Shown in pieces: positions 20,609-30,996 of a stretch of 64,000 nt of DNA. A program made the position numbers and the translations under genes. The stretch spans positions 1 through 64,000 of the forward strand of contig JAFAVK010000015.1 of NCBI GenBank assembly GCA_019242475.1, written 5' to 3'. Source of the DNA: Acidobacteriota bacterium (GTDB lineage Bacteria; Acidobacteriota; Blastocatellia; Pyrinomonadales; Pyrinomonadaceae). The notes under the pieces are model-generated. The model made no database searches. It worked only from the letters and a program-made list of their open reading frames with translations, and was not told where the DNA came from. Every line of letters starts with the position of its first letter. Positions within the stretch are counted from its first letter, which is position 1.

Positions 20609-20704
20609 AACGTAAGTCCCCCCGGCTCTCGGAGGCGCGCCGCTTGCCGCGCGCCCCGGTCTCGTCTATGTTTTCGGGAGTGGTCTGCAAAGGATTATAA
20701 CCGA

Positions 20705-21463
20705 ATGGGCGAAGAAGTCCCGCAGCAGGGGCCGGAGAAGGCAGAAGCGACGCAGGCGTCGCCGCAGCGGCGGCGCGAGACGCGGCGGCTGCACCGCGCC
20801 GAGTTCGCTTACGCGGTCGGGCTCGCGGCCTTCGCCGTGCTGGCCGTGCTGGCGAAGGCCAACGCGTACTTCTCCTGGGACTTGAGCGTGGCGAACGCCG
20901 TGCAGTCGATTCAACTGCCGGGCATGTTGAAGTTCATGGAGGTCGTCTCGCTCGCGGGCAACGGCGCCACGTCCTGGGTCTTGGTCGGGGTGGCGGTGCT
21001 GGCCTTCTTCCTGACGAGGCGGCGGTCGGAGGCGTTCGGGATAATCGTGAGCGCGGCGGGCGGCTCGGCCCTCAACCGGGTGATCAAGCACGTCGTCGCG
21101 CGGCCGCGGCCGACGCTGGAGCACGTCCGCGTGAGCGGCGAGTGGGCCTACGAGAGCTTCCCTTCGGGGCACGTCACCTTCTACGTCTGCTTCTTCGGCT
21201 TCCTCTTCTTCGTCGCCTACGCGCTGCTGCCAAGGGGCTCGAACCTGCGGAGGGCGGCGTGCGCGCTGGCCGCGCTGCCCGTCCTGCTCATCGGCCTCTC
21301 GCGCGTCTACCTCGGCGCGCACTGGCCGAGCGACACGCTCGGCGCGTACCTCTTCAGCGGCCTCTGGCTCGCTTTCTCGCTCGACCTCTACCGGCGCTGG
21401 AAGCGCCGCGCCACCTTCCACACGGAGGAGGAAGTGAAGGAGGAGGTAGGAAGTGATGAGTGA
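20705..21463 (+). CDS. PAP2-family phosphatase
   Basis: KHVVARPRP, SFPSGHVTF, SRVYLGAHWPSDTLGA. Confidence 0.9.
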   Translation: MGEEVPQQGPEKAEATQASPQRRRETRRLHRAEFAYAVGLAAFAVLAVLAKANAYFSWDLSVANAVQSIQLPGMLKFMEVVSLAGNGATSWVLVGVAVLAFFLTRRRSEAFGIIVSAAGGSALNRVIKHVVARPRPTLEHVRVSGEWAYESFPSGHVTFYVCFFGFLFFVAYALLPRGSNLRRAACALAALPVLLIGLSRVYLGAHWPSDTLGAYLFSGLWLAFSLDLYRRWKRRATFHTEEEVKEEVGSDE

Positions 21464-21533
21464 TGAGTGATGAGTGATGAATGAGAAGCAGCGTGCCTTT
21501 CATTCATCACTCCTCACTCATCACTCATCACTC
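21452..21533. repeat. GTGATGA heptamer inverted repeat
   Basis: agtgatgagtgatgagtgatgagtgatgaatgag versus cattcatcactcctcactcatcactcatcactc. Confidence 0.9.
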
Positions 21534-21540
21534 TTTTAAG

Positions 21541-22692
21541 ATGATGCACCTGCTGGCCGCGGTCGTGGGCGTCCTGGTGATCGCCGTCATCCTGTGGGAC
21601 ACGTTCGAGACCATCGTGTTGCCGCGGCGGGTGACGCGCAGGTTCCGGCTGACGCGGCTCTTCTACGTGGGGACGTGGGCGCCGGTGGCGGGGCTTGCGC
21701 GGCGCGTGCCGCCGGGGAAGAAGCGCGACCGCTACCTCGCGTTCTACGGCCCTCTGTCGCTCATCCTGCTGCTGCTGGTGTGGGCGGTGGGGCTGCTCCT
21801 CGCCTTCGGGCTGTTGCAGTGGGGCGCGGCGACGCTGCTCCACGTCCCCGAAGACGGGGCGCACGGCCTCTGGACTTACGTCTACATGAGCGGCGTCATC
21901 GTCTTCACGCTCGGCTTCGGCGACGTGTACCCGCTCGACACCTTCGGGCGCTTCCTCGCGGTGGTCGAGGCGGGGACGGGCTTCGGCTTCCTCGCGGCCG
22001 TCATCGGCTACCTGCCCGTGCTCTACCAGTCCTTCTCGCGGCGCGAGGTCAGCATCTCGATGCTCGACGCGCGCGCCGGCACGCCGCCGACCGCGGTGGA
22101 GCTGCTCCGGCGCCACGCAGAGGCCGGCCACCTCGAAGGCGTCGGCGAGCTGCTCAAGGACTGGGAGCACTGGGCCGCCGACCTGATGGAGAGCCACCTC
22201 TCGTACCCGGTGCTCTGTTACTACCGCTCGCAGCACGACAACCAGTCCTGGCTCGCCTCGCTCGTGTGCGTGCTCGACACGTGCGCGCTCGTGATGGTGG
22301 GCGTGGACGGGGCGCACGAGTGGCAGGCGCGGCTCACCTTTGCGATGGCGCGCCACGCGCTCGTGGACATCTCGCAGATTTTCGGCACGCGCCCCGTCTC
22401 CTTCGAGCGCGAGCGGATGACGGACGAGGAGCTGGCCGCGCTGCGCTCGGCGCTCAAGGGCTGGGGTCTGACCTTGCGCGCGGGCGCGGACGCCGACGAC
22501 CGCCTGCGCTCGCTGCGCCGTCTGTACGAGCCCTACGCCAACGGCCTCTCCTGCCACCTGCTCATCCCGCTCCCGCCCTGGCTCCCCGACCACGCGCGCG
22601 CCGACAACTGGCAGACCAGCGCCTACGACCGCCGCTCCCTCGCCGTCGTCTCGCCCGCGCCCGCGGCCGTCGAGGACGAGCACCGGTTTTAG
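21541..22692 (+). CDS. Potassium channel-like membrane protein
   Basis: N-terminal TM segments, pore motif VIVFTLGFGDVYPLDTFGR. Confidence 0.75.
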   Translation: MMHLLAAVVGVLVIAVILWDTFETIVLPRRVTRRFRLTRLFYVGTWAPVAGLARRVPPGKKRDRYLAFYGPLSLILLLLVWAVGLLLAFGLLQWGAATLLHVPEDGAHGLWTYVYMSGVIVFTLGFGDVYPLDTFGRFLAVVEAGTGFGFLAAVIGYLPVLYQSFSRREVSISMLDARAGTPPTAVELLRRHAEAGHLEGVGELLKDWEHWAADLMESHLSYPVLCYYRSQHDNQSWLASLVCVLDTCALVMVGVDGAHEWQARLTFAMARHALVDISQIFGTRPVSFERERMTDEELAALRSALKGWGLTLRAGADADDRLRSLRRLYEPYANGLSCHLLIPLPPWLPDHARADNWQTSAYDRRSLAVVSPAPAAVEDEHRF

Positions 22693-22695
22693 GGG

Positions 22696-24434
<1,739 letters not shown>

Positions 24435-24464
24435 GCAGTACCCTCTGAGCGTCGTTGGAAGAAC

Positions 24465-25565
24465 CTACGTCTCGGTGACGGGGTCGGGGCGGGCCTTCTC
24501 GCCGAGGGCGGCGGCCTGCGCGCGCTCGGCCTCGGCGGCGACGGTGCGCAGGTTCAAGCCCCGCGCCAGAAGGAGCACGACGCCCACGGCCATCCAGAAG
24601 AGCATGCGCGCCTTGCGCACGATGGCGAGCGTGACGCCCGCGGCCACCCCGAAGGCGAGCACCTGCGCGAGGCGTCCCGTCCCCAGCTCGTCGATTCCCG
24701 CGCGCAGCGGGACGAACTTGAAGACGACCGTGATGATGCGGTTGACCGATTCGAAGAGGAAGGCCGAGAGCGCGGTCGGCCGCGCGCCGTCGATGAGCCA
24801 GATGGTGAGGTAGCCTTCGGCCACGCCGAGCAGGTGGAAGAGCGCCTCGCAGAGGAGGATGCCGGGGAAGCGGCGCCGGTTGCGCGAGTAGAAGCCGTAG
24901 ATGCGCTCCTCGAACGAACCGACGCGCGCGAGCCGCCGCTCCAAAGCCTTCTTTCCCAACCCGCGGGCCGCCGTCCAACGGAGCGCGGCGCTCAAAAACC
25001 TCCACTCGCGCCTCACCGCGTAGAAGCCGAAGGCGAGGAAGACGACCGCGCTCACGACGATGCCGTAGCTCGAATAGCGGAGGACTTTCGGCAGGTGGAA
25101 GGAGAGCAGGAGCGCCGCCGCGCCCGAGAGGATGAAGAGCGCGACCGAGAGCATGTAGAAGATGTTCTCGACGGCGATGGCCGAGAAGGTCGCGGCGAAG
25201 GGGATGCCGCGGCGCGAGGCCATCGCGGCCTTGGTCGGCTCGCTGACGACGATGCCGAGCGGGATGACGTTGCCGGCGGCGTCGCCGATGAGGTACGCCT
25301 TGAACGCCTCCCAGAAGCCGAGCCGGTGCGGCTCCTCGAAGCAGAGCGTCCAGGCCTGCACGCGGACGGCGAAGCGCAGGCCGGCGAGCAGGAGGATGGG
25401 CGCGAACCACCAGCCGACCTGCGTGATGTTCGTCCAGACCTCGGCCGGCCCCGCGCGCCAGACGAAGTACGCGAAGAGCACGAGCCCGGCGAGCGCGAAC
25501 AGGAGCCCCGCCGGCCCGAGCCGCCCGCGCCGCGCGTCCCCCTCCGCTTTCGACCTCTCTTCCAT
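24465..25565 (-). CDS. Lysylphosphatidylglycerol synthase TM/flippase-like membrane protein
   Basis: Multiple TM segments; YLIGDAAGNVIPLGIVVSEPTKAAM and FESVNRIITVVFKFVPLRAGIDE motifs. Confidence 0.75.
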   Translation of the reverse strand: MEERSKAEGDARRGRLGPAGLLFALAGLVLFAYFVWRAGPAEVWTNITQVGWWFAPILLLAGLRFAVRVQAWTLCFEEPHRLGFWEAFKAYLIGDAAGNVIPLGIVVSEPTKAAMASRRGIPFAATFSAIAVENIFYMLSVALFILSGAAALLLSFHLPKVLRYSSYGIVVSAVVFLAFGFYAVRREWRFLSAALRWTAARGLGKKALERRLARVGSFEERIYGFYSRNRRRFPGILLCEALFHLLGVAEGYLTIWLIDGARPTALSAFLFESVNRIITVVFKFVPLRAGIDELGTGRLAQVLAFGVAAGVTLAIVRKARMLFWMAVGVVLLLARGLNLRTVAAEAERAQAAALGEKARPDPVTET

Positions 25566-25798
25566 CGCCTTCAAGCTTCCGCACGCCGCCCCGGCCACGT
25601 CCTGGCCGAGTCAGTGCAAGATACGCCACAAACCTTCCCGGCCACAAACGCCGGCCACCCACGCTAACGAAAACCGTGCCACGCCCCCGAGCCCCGCCCA
25701 CGCCCGCCGACGCCGCCCCGCCCGCTGGAATTTTCCTGCCGACGAAAGACGAATCCTGCGCCCCGGGGCAGCAGGCAAGATGGGCGCGACTGCCCGAG

Positions 25799-25939
25799 CC
25801 GGGAGCGCGGGCATCCTGCCCGCCAAAGCGTGCGCCAGCACGCTTAGTCGTCGAGCGCCATGCCTCGACGTTGAGTTTATAAGTCTCACGGCCTTCGCGC
25901 TTTCGCGCTCATGGCGGGCAGGGATGCCCGCGCTCCCGG
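25799..25939. repeat. Palindromic non-coding element
   Basis: ccgggagcgcgggcatcctgcccgcc versus ggcgggcagggatgcccgcgctcccgg, with small internal hairpins. Confidence 0.75.
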
Positions 25940-25992
25940 GGGAGGGCGCCGCGGCCGTGCGGCGGGCTTCCGCGGCGTTGCAGAACCGTTTT

Positions 25993-26254
25993 GCGGCCGG
26001 GCAGAAAGGATTTGCCCGCCGGCAGACGCCAGTTGCCGGGCGGCAGACACTGTTTGCCGCCCGGCAGATGTCAGTTGCCGCCGGGCAAACGGCATCTGCC
26101 GGCGGGCGAAAGCCATTTGCCCGCCGGCAACTGGCATCTGCCGCCCGGCAACTGACATCTGCCCGCCGGCAACTGGCATCTGCCGCCCGGCAACTGGCGT
26201 CTGCCCGCCGGCAAACGGCGTCTGCCGGCGGGCAAATCCTTTCTGCCCGGCCGC
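25993..26254. repeat. Array of about 21-bp palindromic units bounded by perfect 38-bp inverted repeats
   Basis: gcggccgggcagaaaggatttgcccgccggcagacgcc (25993-26030) is the exact reverse complement of 26217-26254; interior units like tgccgcccggcaactggcatc. Confidence 0.9.
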
Positions 26255-26441
26255 GGGGAGGCGGAAAAATATTGTCAGGGAGGGCCGCGCGTGTGTAGAA
26301 TCCGGGCGCACTCCGGACGGCCGCCCTCACGACAGCAACGGCAGCCCCAGCCGGGAGCGAGAACCCACAGGCGCACTTTCAGGGGCGACGGCCTCGCCGC
26401 CCACGCTCACCAACCCTTCTACAAAGAAAGGAGCCACGGGA

Positions 26442-27137
26442 ATGAGACTCCCACGCACCGACCCAGAGCTTGTGCTCTGGCTCAACAACTTCGCCGCCGC
26501 TTTCGCCACGCACGCCGCCGCGCTCGGCTTCACCACGGCCGAGGTGGACTCCGTCAACGCCGCCAACGCCATGGTGAGCTTCCTCGTCGGAGACTTCCTG
26601 CCGACCTACAAGTCCGCGCTCAAGGCGGGCACCACCTACAAAGACCGCGTCATCTCCGGCCCGGTCGGCCCGCCCGCCACCCCGCCGCCGCCCGCCCCCA
26701 CGACGGCCACCCCGCCCGCCGCCGTCCCGCCCGGCATCCTCGCGCGCCTGCGCACCCTCGTCCAGCGCATCCAGCTCTCGCCCGCCTACACCGAGGAGAT
26801 CGGCCTCGCCCTCGGCATCACCGGGACGGGGGACGGCGGCCCTTCCGCCCCCGACTCGTCACCGAAGCCCACCCTGAAGGCGCGCTCGAACGGCCCCGGC
26901 GTCGTGCAGTTGGACTTCAGCAAGGAGAAGTTCGACGGCGTGTTCGTCGAGAGCCGCCGCCCCGGAGAGGACGGCTGGCAGTCGCTCGGGATAGACAACT
27001 ACAGCCCCTTCATCGACGACCGCCCGCCGCTGGAAGCGGGCAAGCCGGAAAGGAGGGAGTACCGCGTCCGCTACCTGCTCCGCGACCAGGCGACGGGCGA
27101 GTGGTCGGACATCGTCACCGCCACCTTCGTCCCGTAG
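26442..27137 (+). CDS. Hypothetical protein, Pro-rich linker and C-terminal Fn3-like region
   Basis: ATG after gaaaggag; linker GPPATPPPPAPTTATPPAAVPPG; C-terminus resembles Fn3 strands. Confidence 0.65.
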   Translation: MRLPRTDPELVLWLNNFAAAFATHAAALGFTTAEVDSVNAANAMVSFLVGDFLPTYKSALKAGTTYKDRVISGPVGPPATPPPPAPTTATPPAAVPPGILARLRTLVQRIQLSPAYTEEIGLALGITGTGDGGPSAPDSSPKPTLKARSNGPGVVQLDFSKEKFDGVFVESRRPGEDGWQSLGIDNYSPFIDDRPPLEAGKPERREYRVRYLLRDQATGEWSDIVTATFVP

Positions 27138-27155
27138 TAATGTTGAGGGCAACCG

Positions 27156-27191
27156 GGTCAGAACCACCCGCTACCGCGGGTGGTTCTGACC
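27156..27191. terminator. Terminator-like or REP-like hairpin between convergent genes
   Basis: ggtcagaaccacccgctaccgcgggtggttctgacc followed by ttt. Confidence 0.6.
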
Positions 27192-27192
27192 T

Positions 27193-28170
27193 TTATTGCG
27201 CCGCTTCGACGCGGTCGCGGCCGGTCTGCTTGGCGTGGTAGAGGGCTTCGTCGGCGCGGGCGATCATGTCGTTGCCGGACTCGTCCGGGGCGAGCTGCGC
27301 GACGCCGGCCGAGAGCGTGAGGGGGAAGACGCGGCCGGCGTCGCCGAAGAGGCGCGCGGAGAAGGCCAGGCGAATCTTGTCGGCGAGCGCGCGCGCGCCC
27401 TCAAGCCCCGTCTCGGGCGCGAGGATGAGGAACTCCTCGCCGCCGTAGCGGCAGACCACGTCCGAGCCGCGCACCGACTCCGCGATGACGCGCGCCGCCT
27501 GCGCGAGCGCCGTGTCGCCGACCGCGTGGCCGTAGGTGTCGTTGACCGCCTTGAAGAAGTCGATGTCGATGAGCAGGCACGAGAGCGGGCGCGCGTACCT
27601 GCGGGCCTCGGCCAGCTCGCGCTGGAGCGCGCGGTGCAGCCCGTAGCGGTTGAGCAGCCCCGTCAGCGCGTCCGTCATCGACAGCTCGCTCGCGGCCTCG
27701 GCCGAGCGGCGCAGCTCCTCTGCGCGCTGGCGCAGGCGGTCGCGCTCAAGTTTCATGCGGATGGCGACGCTCACCCGCGCCAGAAGCTCCTCGACGCGGA
27801 AGGGCTTCGAGACGTAGTCGTTCGCGCCGAGGCTCAGGCCGCGTACCTTCGTGTCGGTGTCGTCGAGGGCGGAGAGGAAGATGACGGGGATGTCGCGCGT
27901 CGCGGGGTCTTCCTTGAGCAGGCGGCAGGCTTGCAGGCCGTCGAGGACGGGCATCATCACGTCGAGGATGATGAGGTCGGGCAGCACCCGGCGCGCGGCC
28001 TCGACCGCCTGGCCGCCGTCCTCGGCCGTCTCGACGCGGTAGTGCTCCCACTCCAACCGGCGCCGGATGAGCGCGAGGTTGACGGGCTCGTCGTCGGCGA
28101 CGAGGATGACCGGCTGGCGCCCCGCCTGCTCCGCCGCGGCCGGCTCGCCCTGCACAGGTTCGGTCTTCAT
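27193..28170 (-). CDS. Response regulator with GGDEF diguanylate cyclase output
   Basis: Receiver VILVADDEPVN...DLIILDVMMP; GGEEF motif in RYGGEEFLIL. Confidence 0.92.
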   Translation of the reverse strand: MKTEPVQGEPAAAEQAGRQPVILVADDEPVNLALIRRRLEWEHYRVETAEDGGQAVEAARRVLPDLIILDVMMPVLDGLQACRLLKEDPATRDIPVIFLSALDDTDTKVRGLSLGANDYVSKPFRVEELLARVSVAIRMKLERDRLRQRAEELRRSAEAASELSMTDALTGLLNRYGLHRALQRELAEARRYARPLSCLLIDIDFFKAVNDTYGHAVGDTALAQAARVIAESVRGSDVVCRYGGEEFLILAPETGLEGARALADKIRLAFSARLFGDAGRVFPLTLSAGVAQLAPDESGNDMIARADEALYHAKQTGRDRVEAAQ

Positions 28171-28297
28171 AAACGGCGACGTAAAGCCTCTCGCGCCGCC
28201 GCACAAGTTCGGCGCTGGAAAGTCTGGATGAGGTTCGGGGCCGGGGTCTGGGGCTGAGACGATAATAAAGAAGGCGCGAGGTAAAAGGCAAAAGAAA

Positions 28298-28541
28298 GTA
28301 GGCAGTAGGCAGATGGCGGTAGGCAGTTGTCGCCGTTCGCGGTCGCGCCCGTAGAGGGGGCTTTCAACACAGAGACACGGAGGCACAGAGACACAGCTTC
28401 TTGAGCTATAGCTTCAAAGCTGTGTCTCTGTGCCTCCGTGTCTCTGTGTCCAACGCCTCTGCACCATACGAACCTGCAAATAACAAACAGCCCCCTCCCC
28501 CGCCCGAACTGCCTGCTGCCATCTGCCTACTGCCTACTGCT
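28298..28541. repeat. GTAGGCA heptamer inverted-repeat pair enclosing a second inverted repeat
   Basis: Arms 28298-28329 and 28506-28541. Confidence 0.85.
28366..28450. repeat. CACAGAGA octamer inverted repeat
   Basis: aacacagagacacggaggcacagagacacagctt versus aaagctgtgtctctgtgcctccgtgtctctgtgtc. Confidence 0.9.
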
Positions 28542-28850
28542 CTCCCTGTAATGCTCGACCAGCGCGGCGAGGCTGGCCTCCTCCGCGGCGGAGAGCCCTC
28601 TGAACTCGACGCCGACGCCCCAGCGTTCGAGGTGGTAGCGCACCTCGCCGCAGAGCGTCTTCTGCTCGGGCAGCCAGAACTTGATGAAGACCGGTTGGCC
28701 GCGCGGGGCGCCGCGCTCGGTGCGGAGGAAGTAGCCGCCCTCGCTGAGGCTAATCATGCGGTCGTAGAAAGGGCAGTCGTACGTCCAGCCCCAGTAGACG
28801 TGGATGTCCACGGTCACGCGCTCGTGCTTACGTTGTTCGACGAAGGTCAT
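28527..28850 (-). CDS. PilZ-like domain protein
   Basis: EQRKHERVTVDIHVYWGW...SLSEGGYFLRTE. Confidence 0.7.
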   Translation of the reverse strand: MTFVEQRKHERVTVDIHVYWGWTYDCPFYDRMISLSEGGYFLRTERGAPRGQPVFIKFWLPEQKTLCGEVRYHLERWGVGVEFRGLSAAEEASLAALVEHYRESSRQ

Positions 28851-29033
28851 GAGGTCGCTGTTGGTCTCTGTCCAGTGAGGTGAGCGAGGCGCCGACGAGA
28901 ATAGACCGACTCCGTCCCGCGCCGCAAGCGGCGGGGCGGCGAAAGATTCCCGGCGCGCCGCGGGGCCGCTTTGTGTTAAGCTTCCGGCCTCCGGCGGAGT
29001 TTACACCGAACGACTTTCCGGGAGGCGGCGGAC

Positions 29034-29474
29034 ATGCGACGACGTGAGGGCGACGGCTGTCCCGTGTGGGGCGTGTTGCAGGTCGTGGGCGACAAGTGGA
29101 CGCTGCTCATCGTGCGCGAGCTGGCCGCCGCGCCGCGCCGCACCACCGAGCTGCTCACGCGCCTCCACCCCATCAGCAGCCGCACGCTGATGGATCGCCT
29201 GCGCGACATGGAGCGCGACGCGCTCATCGAGCGGCGCGACCTCGGCGGCAGCCCCCCGCACGTCGAGTACGTGCTGACCGAGCGCGGCCGCCTGCTCACC
29301 CCGCTGCTCGACGCGCTGCGCGCCGCGGGCGAGGCGCTCGACTGCAACGACTGCGACGACCGCCTCAGCCGCCACGAGTCCTTCTGCGACTACTGCCCGC
29401 GCGCGGGCCGCCACGGCCACGCCCCGGCGCCCCCGCGCCGCGCCCCGACCGACGACTCCATCGTGCTACTCTGA
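29034..29474 (+). CDS. HxlR-family transcriptional regulator
   Basis: CPVWGVLQVVGDKWTLLIVREL...RTLMDRLRDMERDALIERR. Confidence 0.9.
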   Translation: MRRREGDGCPVWGVLQVVGDKWTLLIVRELAAAPRRTTELLTRLHPISSRTLMDRLRDMERDALIERRDLGGSPPHVEYVLTERGRLLTPLLDALRAAGEALDCNDCDDRLSRHESFCDYCPRAGRHGHAPAPPRRAPTDDSIVLL

Positions 29475-29520
29475 AGCCCCGCCCTCTCCCCGAAACAAGG
29501 CGGCCCCGCGCCGCGAGGAG

Positions 29521-30087
29521 GTGAACATGAGGCCGGCCGACAGGACTTTCAGGAAGACCTTGGCGCTCGCCGCCGTCTCGACGCTGCTGCTCGCGCAGGC
29601 CCCGGCCGCGCGCGGCGGGTTCCGGCAGGCGGCGGCGTTCAAAATCTCTTCGCTCGGCACGCCCTTCGGCGTGCAGGTCGAGGTCGAAGGGACGTACGTC
29701 GTCACAGACCACTACGTCGAGCTGGACGTGGACAAAGCCTACATCTACGTGAGCGAGCACTGCCCGTACAAGGGCCGCCGCCTCATCAACACGCTCGACG
29801 TCGGCCTGGCGAAGACCTCGGCGCGCGGCGGCTGGGTGATAGAGAACCGGAGCCTGCCGCTGCCCGTCGAGCAAGTGCTCGGCCCGCGCGAGGAGTACCG
29901 GCTCGCCGGCCTGCACTTCCAGATTCCGAGGGACGCGGACACGGACATCGAGCAGCGCTGGCTCGTCGTCGAGACCGAGGAGGTAGACCTCGACGCGCCC
30001 AACGACGAGGACGGGGGGAAGGGCTACGCCTTCGCGCACAGTTGCAGGAACCTCTTCGCCTCCCCCTGCGTGGAGCACAAGCGCTGA
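29521..30087 (+). CDS. Hypothetical secreted protein
   Basis: GTG start (or ATG at 29527) after gaggaggtg; signal peptide. Confidence 0.6.
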   Translation: MNMRPADRTFRKTLALAAVSTLLLAQAPAARGGFRQAAAFKISSLGTPFGVQVEVEGTYVVTDHYVELDVDKAYIYVSEHCPYKGRRLINTLDVGLAKTSARGGWVIENRSLPLPVEQVLGPREEYRLAGLHFQIPRDADTDIEQRWLVVETEEVDLDAPNDEDGGKGYAFAHSCRNLFASPCVEHKR

Positions 30088-30172
30088 GCACCCCGCCGTC
30101 GCCCCTCCGGGGCTCTGACAATTTTATTGTTGCCGTCTCCGGGGGCTCGCTCCGACGCCCGCTGCCGGGGCT

Positions 30173-30205
30173 CACTGCCTACTGCCATCCGCCTACCGCC
30201 TACTT
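30173..30205. repeat. Solo arm of the GTAGGCA-family repeat
   Basis: cactgcctactgccatccgcctaccgcctactt with no partner arm upstream. Confidence 0.7.
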
Positions 30206-30210
30206 CTCTT

Positions 30211-30981
30211 ATGAACCTCCTTGAGCACCAGCGGCGCGCGTGGGACAGGCAGGTCGGGCTCGGGAACGAGTGGACGAGGCCGGTCGGGCCGGAGGTCGTC
30301 GAGGCCGCGCGGCGGGGCGAGTGGGCGGTGCTCCTGACGGAGCAGAGGCCGGTGCCGCGCGGCTGGTTCCCGGCGGAGCTCGCGGGGCTCGAAGTGTTGT
30401 GCCTCGCCTCGGGCGGCGGGCAGCAGGGGCCGACGTTCGCGGCCGCGGGCGCGCGCGTCACCGTGCTCGACAACTCGCCCGCGCAGCTCGCGCAGGACGC
30501 CGCGGTGGCCGAGCGCGAGGGGCTCGACCTCCGAACCTTCGAGGGCGACATGGCCGACCTCTCGCGGTTCCGGGACGAGAGCTTCGACCTCGTCTTCCAC
30601 CCCGTCTCGAACTGCTTCGCGCCGGCCGTGCGCCCCGTGTGGCGCGAGGCGTTCCGCGTGCTCCGCCGCGGCGGGCTGCTGCTCGCAGGCTTCAACAACC
30701 CCTCGATCTACATCTTCGACCTCGATGACGAGCGGCAGGACAGGCTCGAAGTGAAGTACGCCCTCCCTTACTCGGATGTCGAAAGTCTGAGCGACGCGGA
30801 GCGCGCGAAGGTGCTCGACGCGGGCCGGCCTCTGGAGTTCAGCCACACGCTCGAAGAACAGCTCGGCGGGCAGCTCGACGCGGGCTTCCGCCTGACCGCG
30901 CTCTACGAAGACCGGCACCGCGACCTGCGCGTCGCGGAGTTCATGCCGACCTACGTCGCCACGCGCGCCGTCAAACCCTGA
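30211..30981 (+). CDS. Class I SAM-dependent methyltransferase
   Basis: [50 protein letters not shown]. Confidence 0.85.
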   Translation: MNLLEHQRRAWDRQVGLGNEWTRPVGPEVVEAARRGEWAVLLTEQRPVPRGWFPAELAGLEVLCLASGGGQQGPTFAAAGARVTVLDNSPAQLAQDAAVAEREGLDLRTFEGDMADLSRFRDESFDLVFHPVSNCFAPAVRPVWREAFRVLRRGGLLLAGFNNPSIYIFDLDDERQDRLEVKYALPYSDVESLSDAERAKVLDAGRPLEFSHTLEEQLGGQLDAGFRLTALYEDRHRDLRVAEFMPTYVATRAVKP

Positions 30982-30996
30982 AGCCGCCCTTTAAAG

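Noticed and set aside
25993-26254. CRISPR array interpretation of the 21-bp array
   Set aside because: Units are contiguous and palindromic with no unique 30-40 bp spacers; no cas genes nearby.
25886-26330. Overlapping ORFs encoding 7-residue repeats (ADASCRR, VAGGQMP)
   Set aside because: The about 21-bp repeat leaves several frames on both strands open with different heptapeptides, so these are by-products of the DNA repeat.
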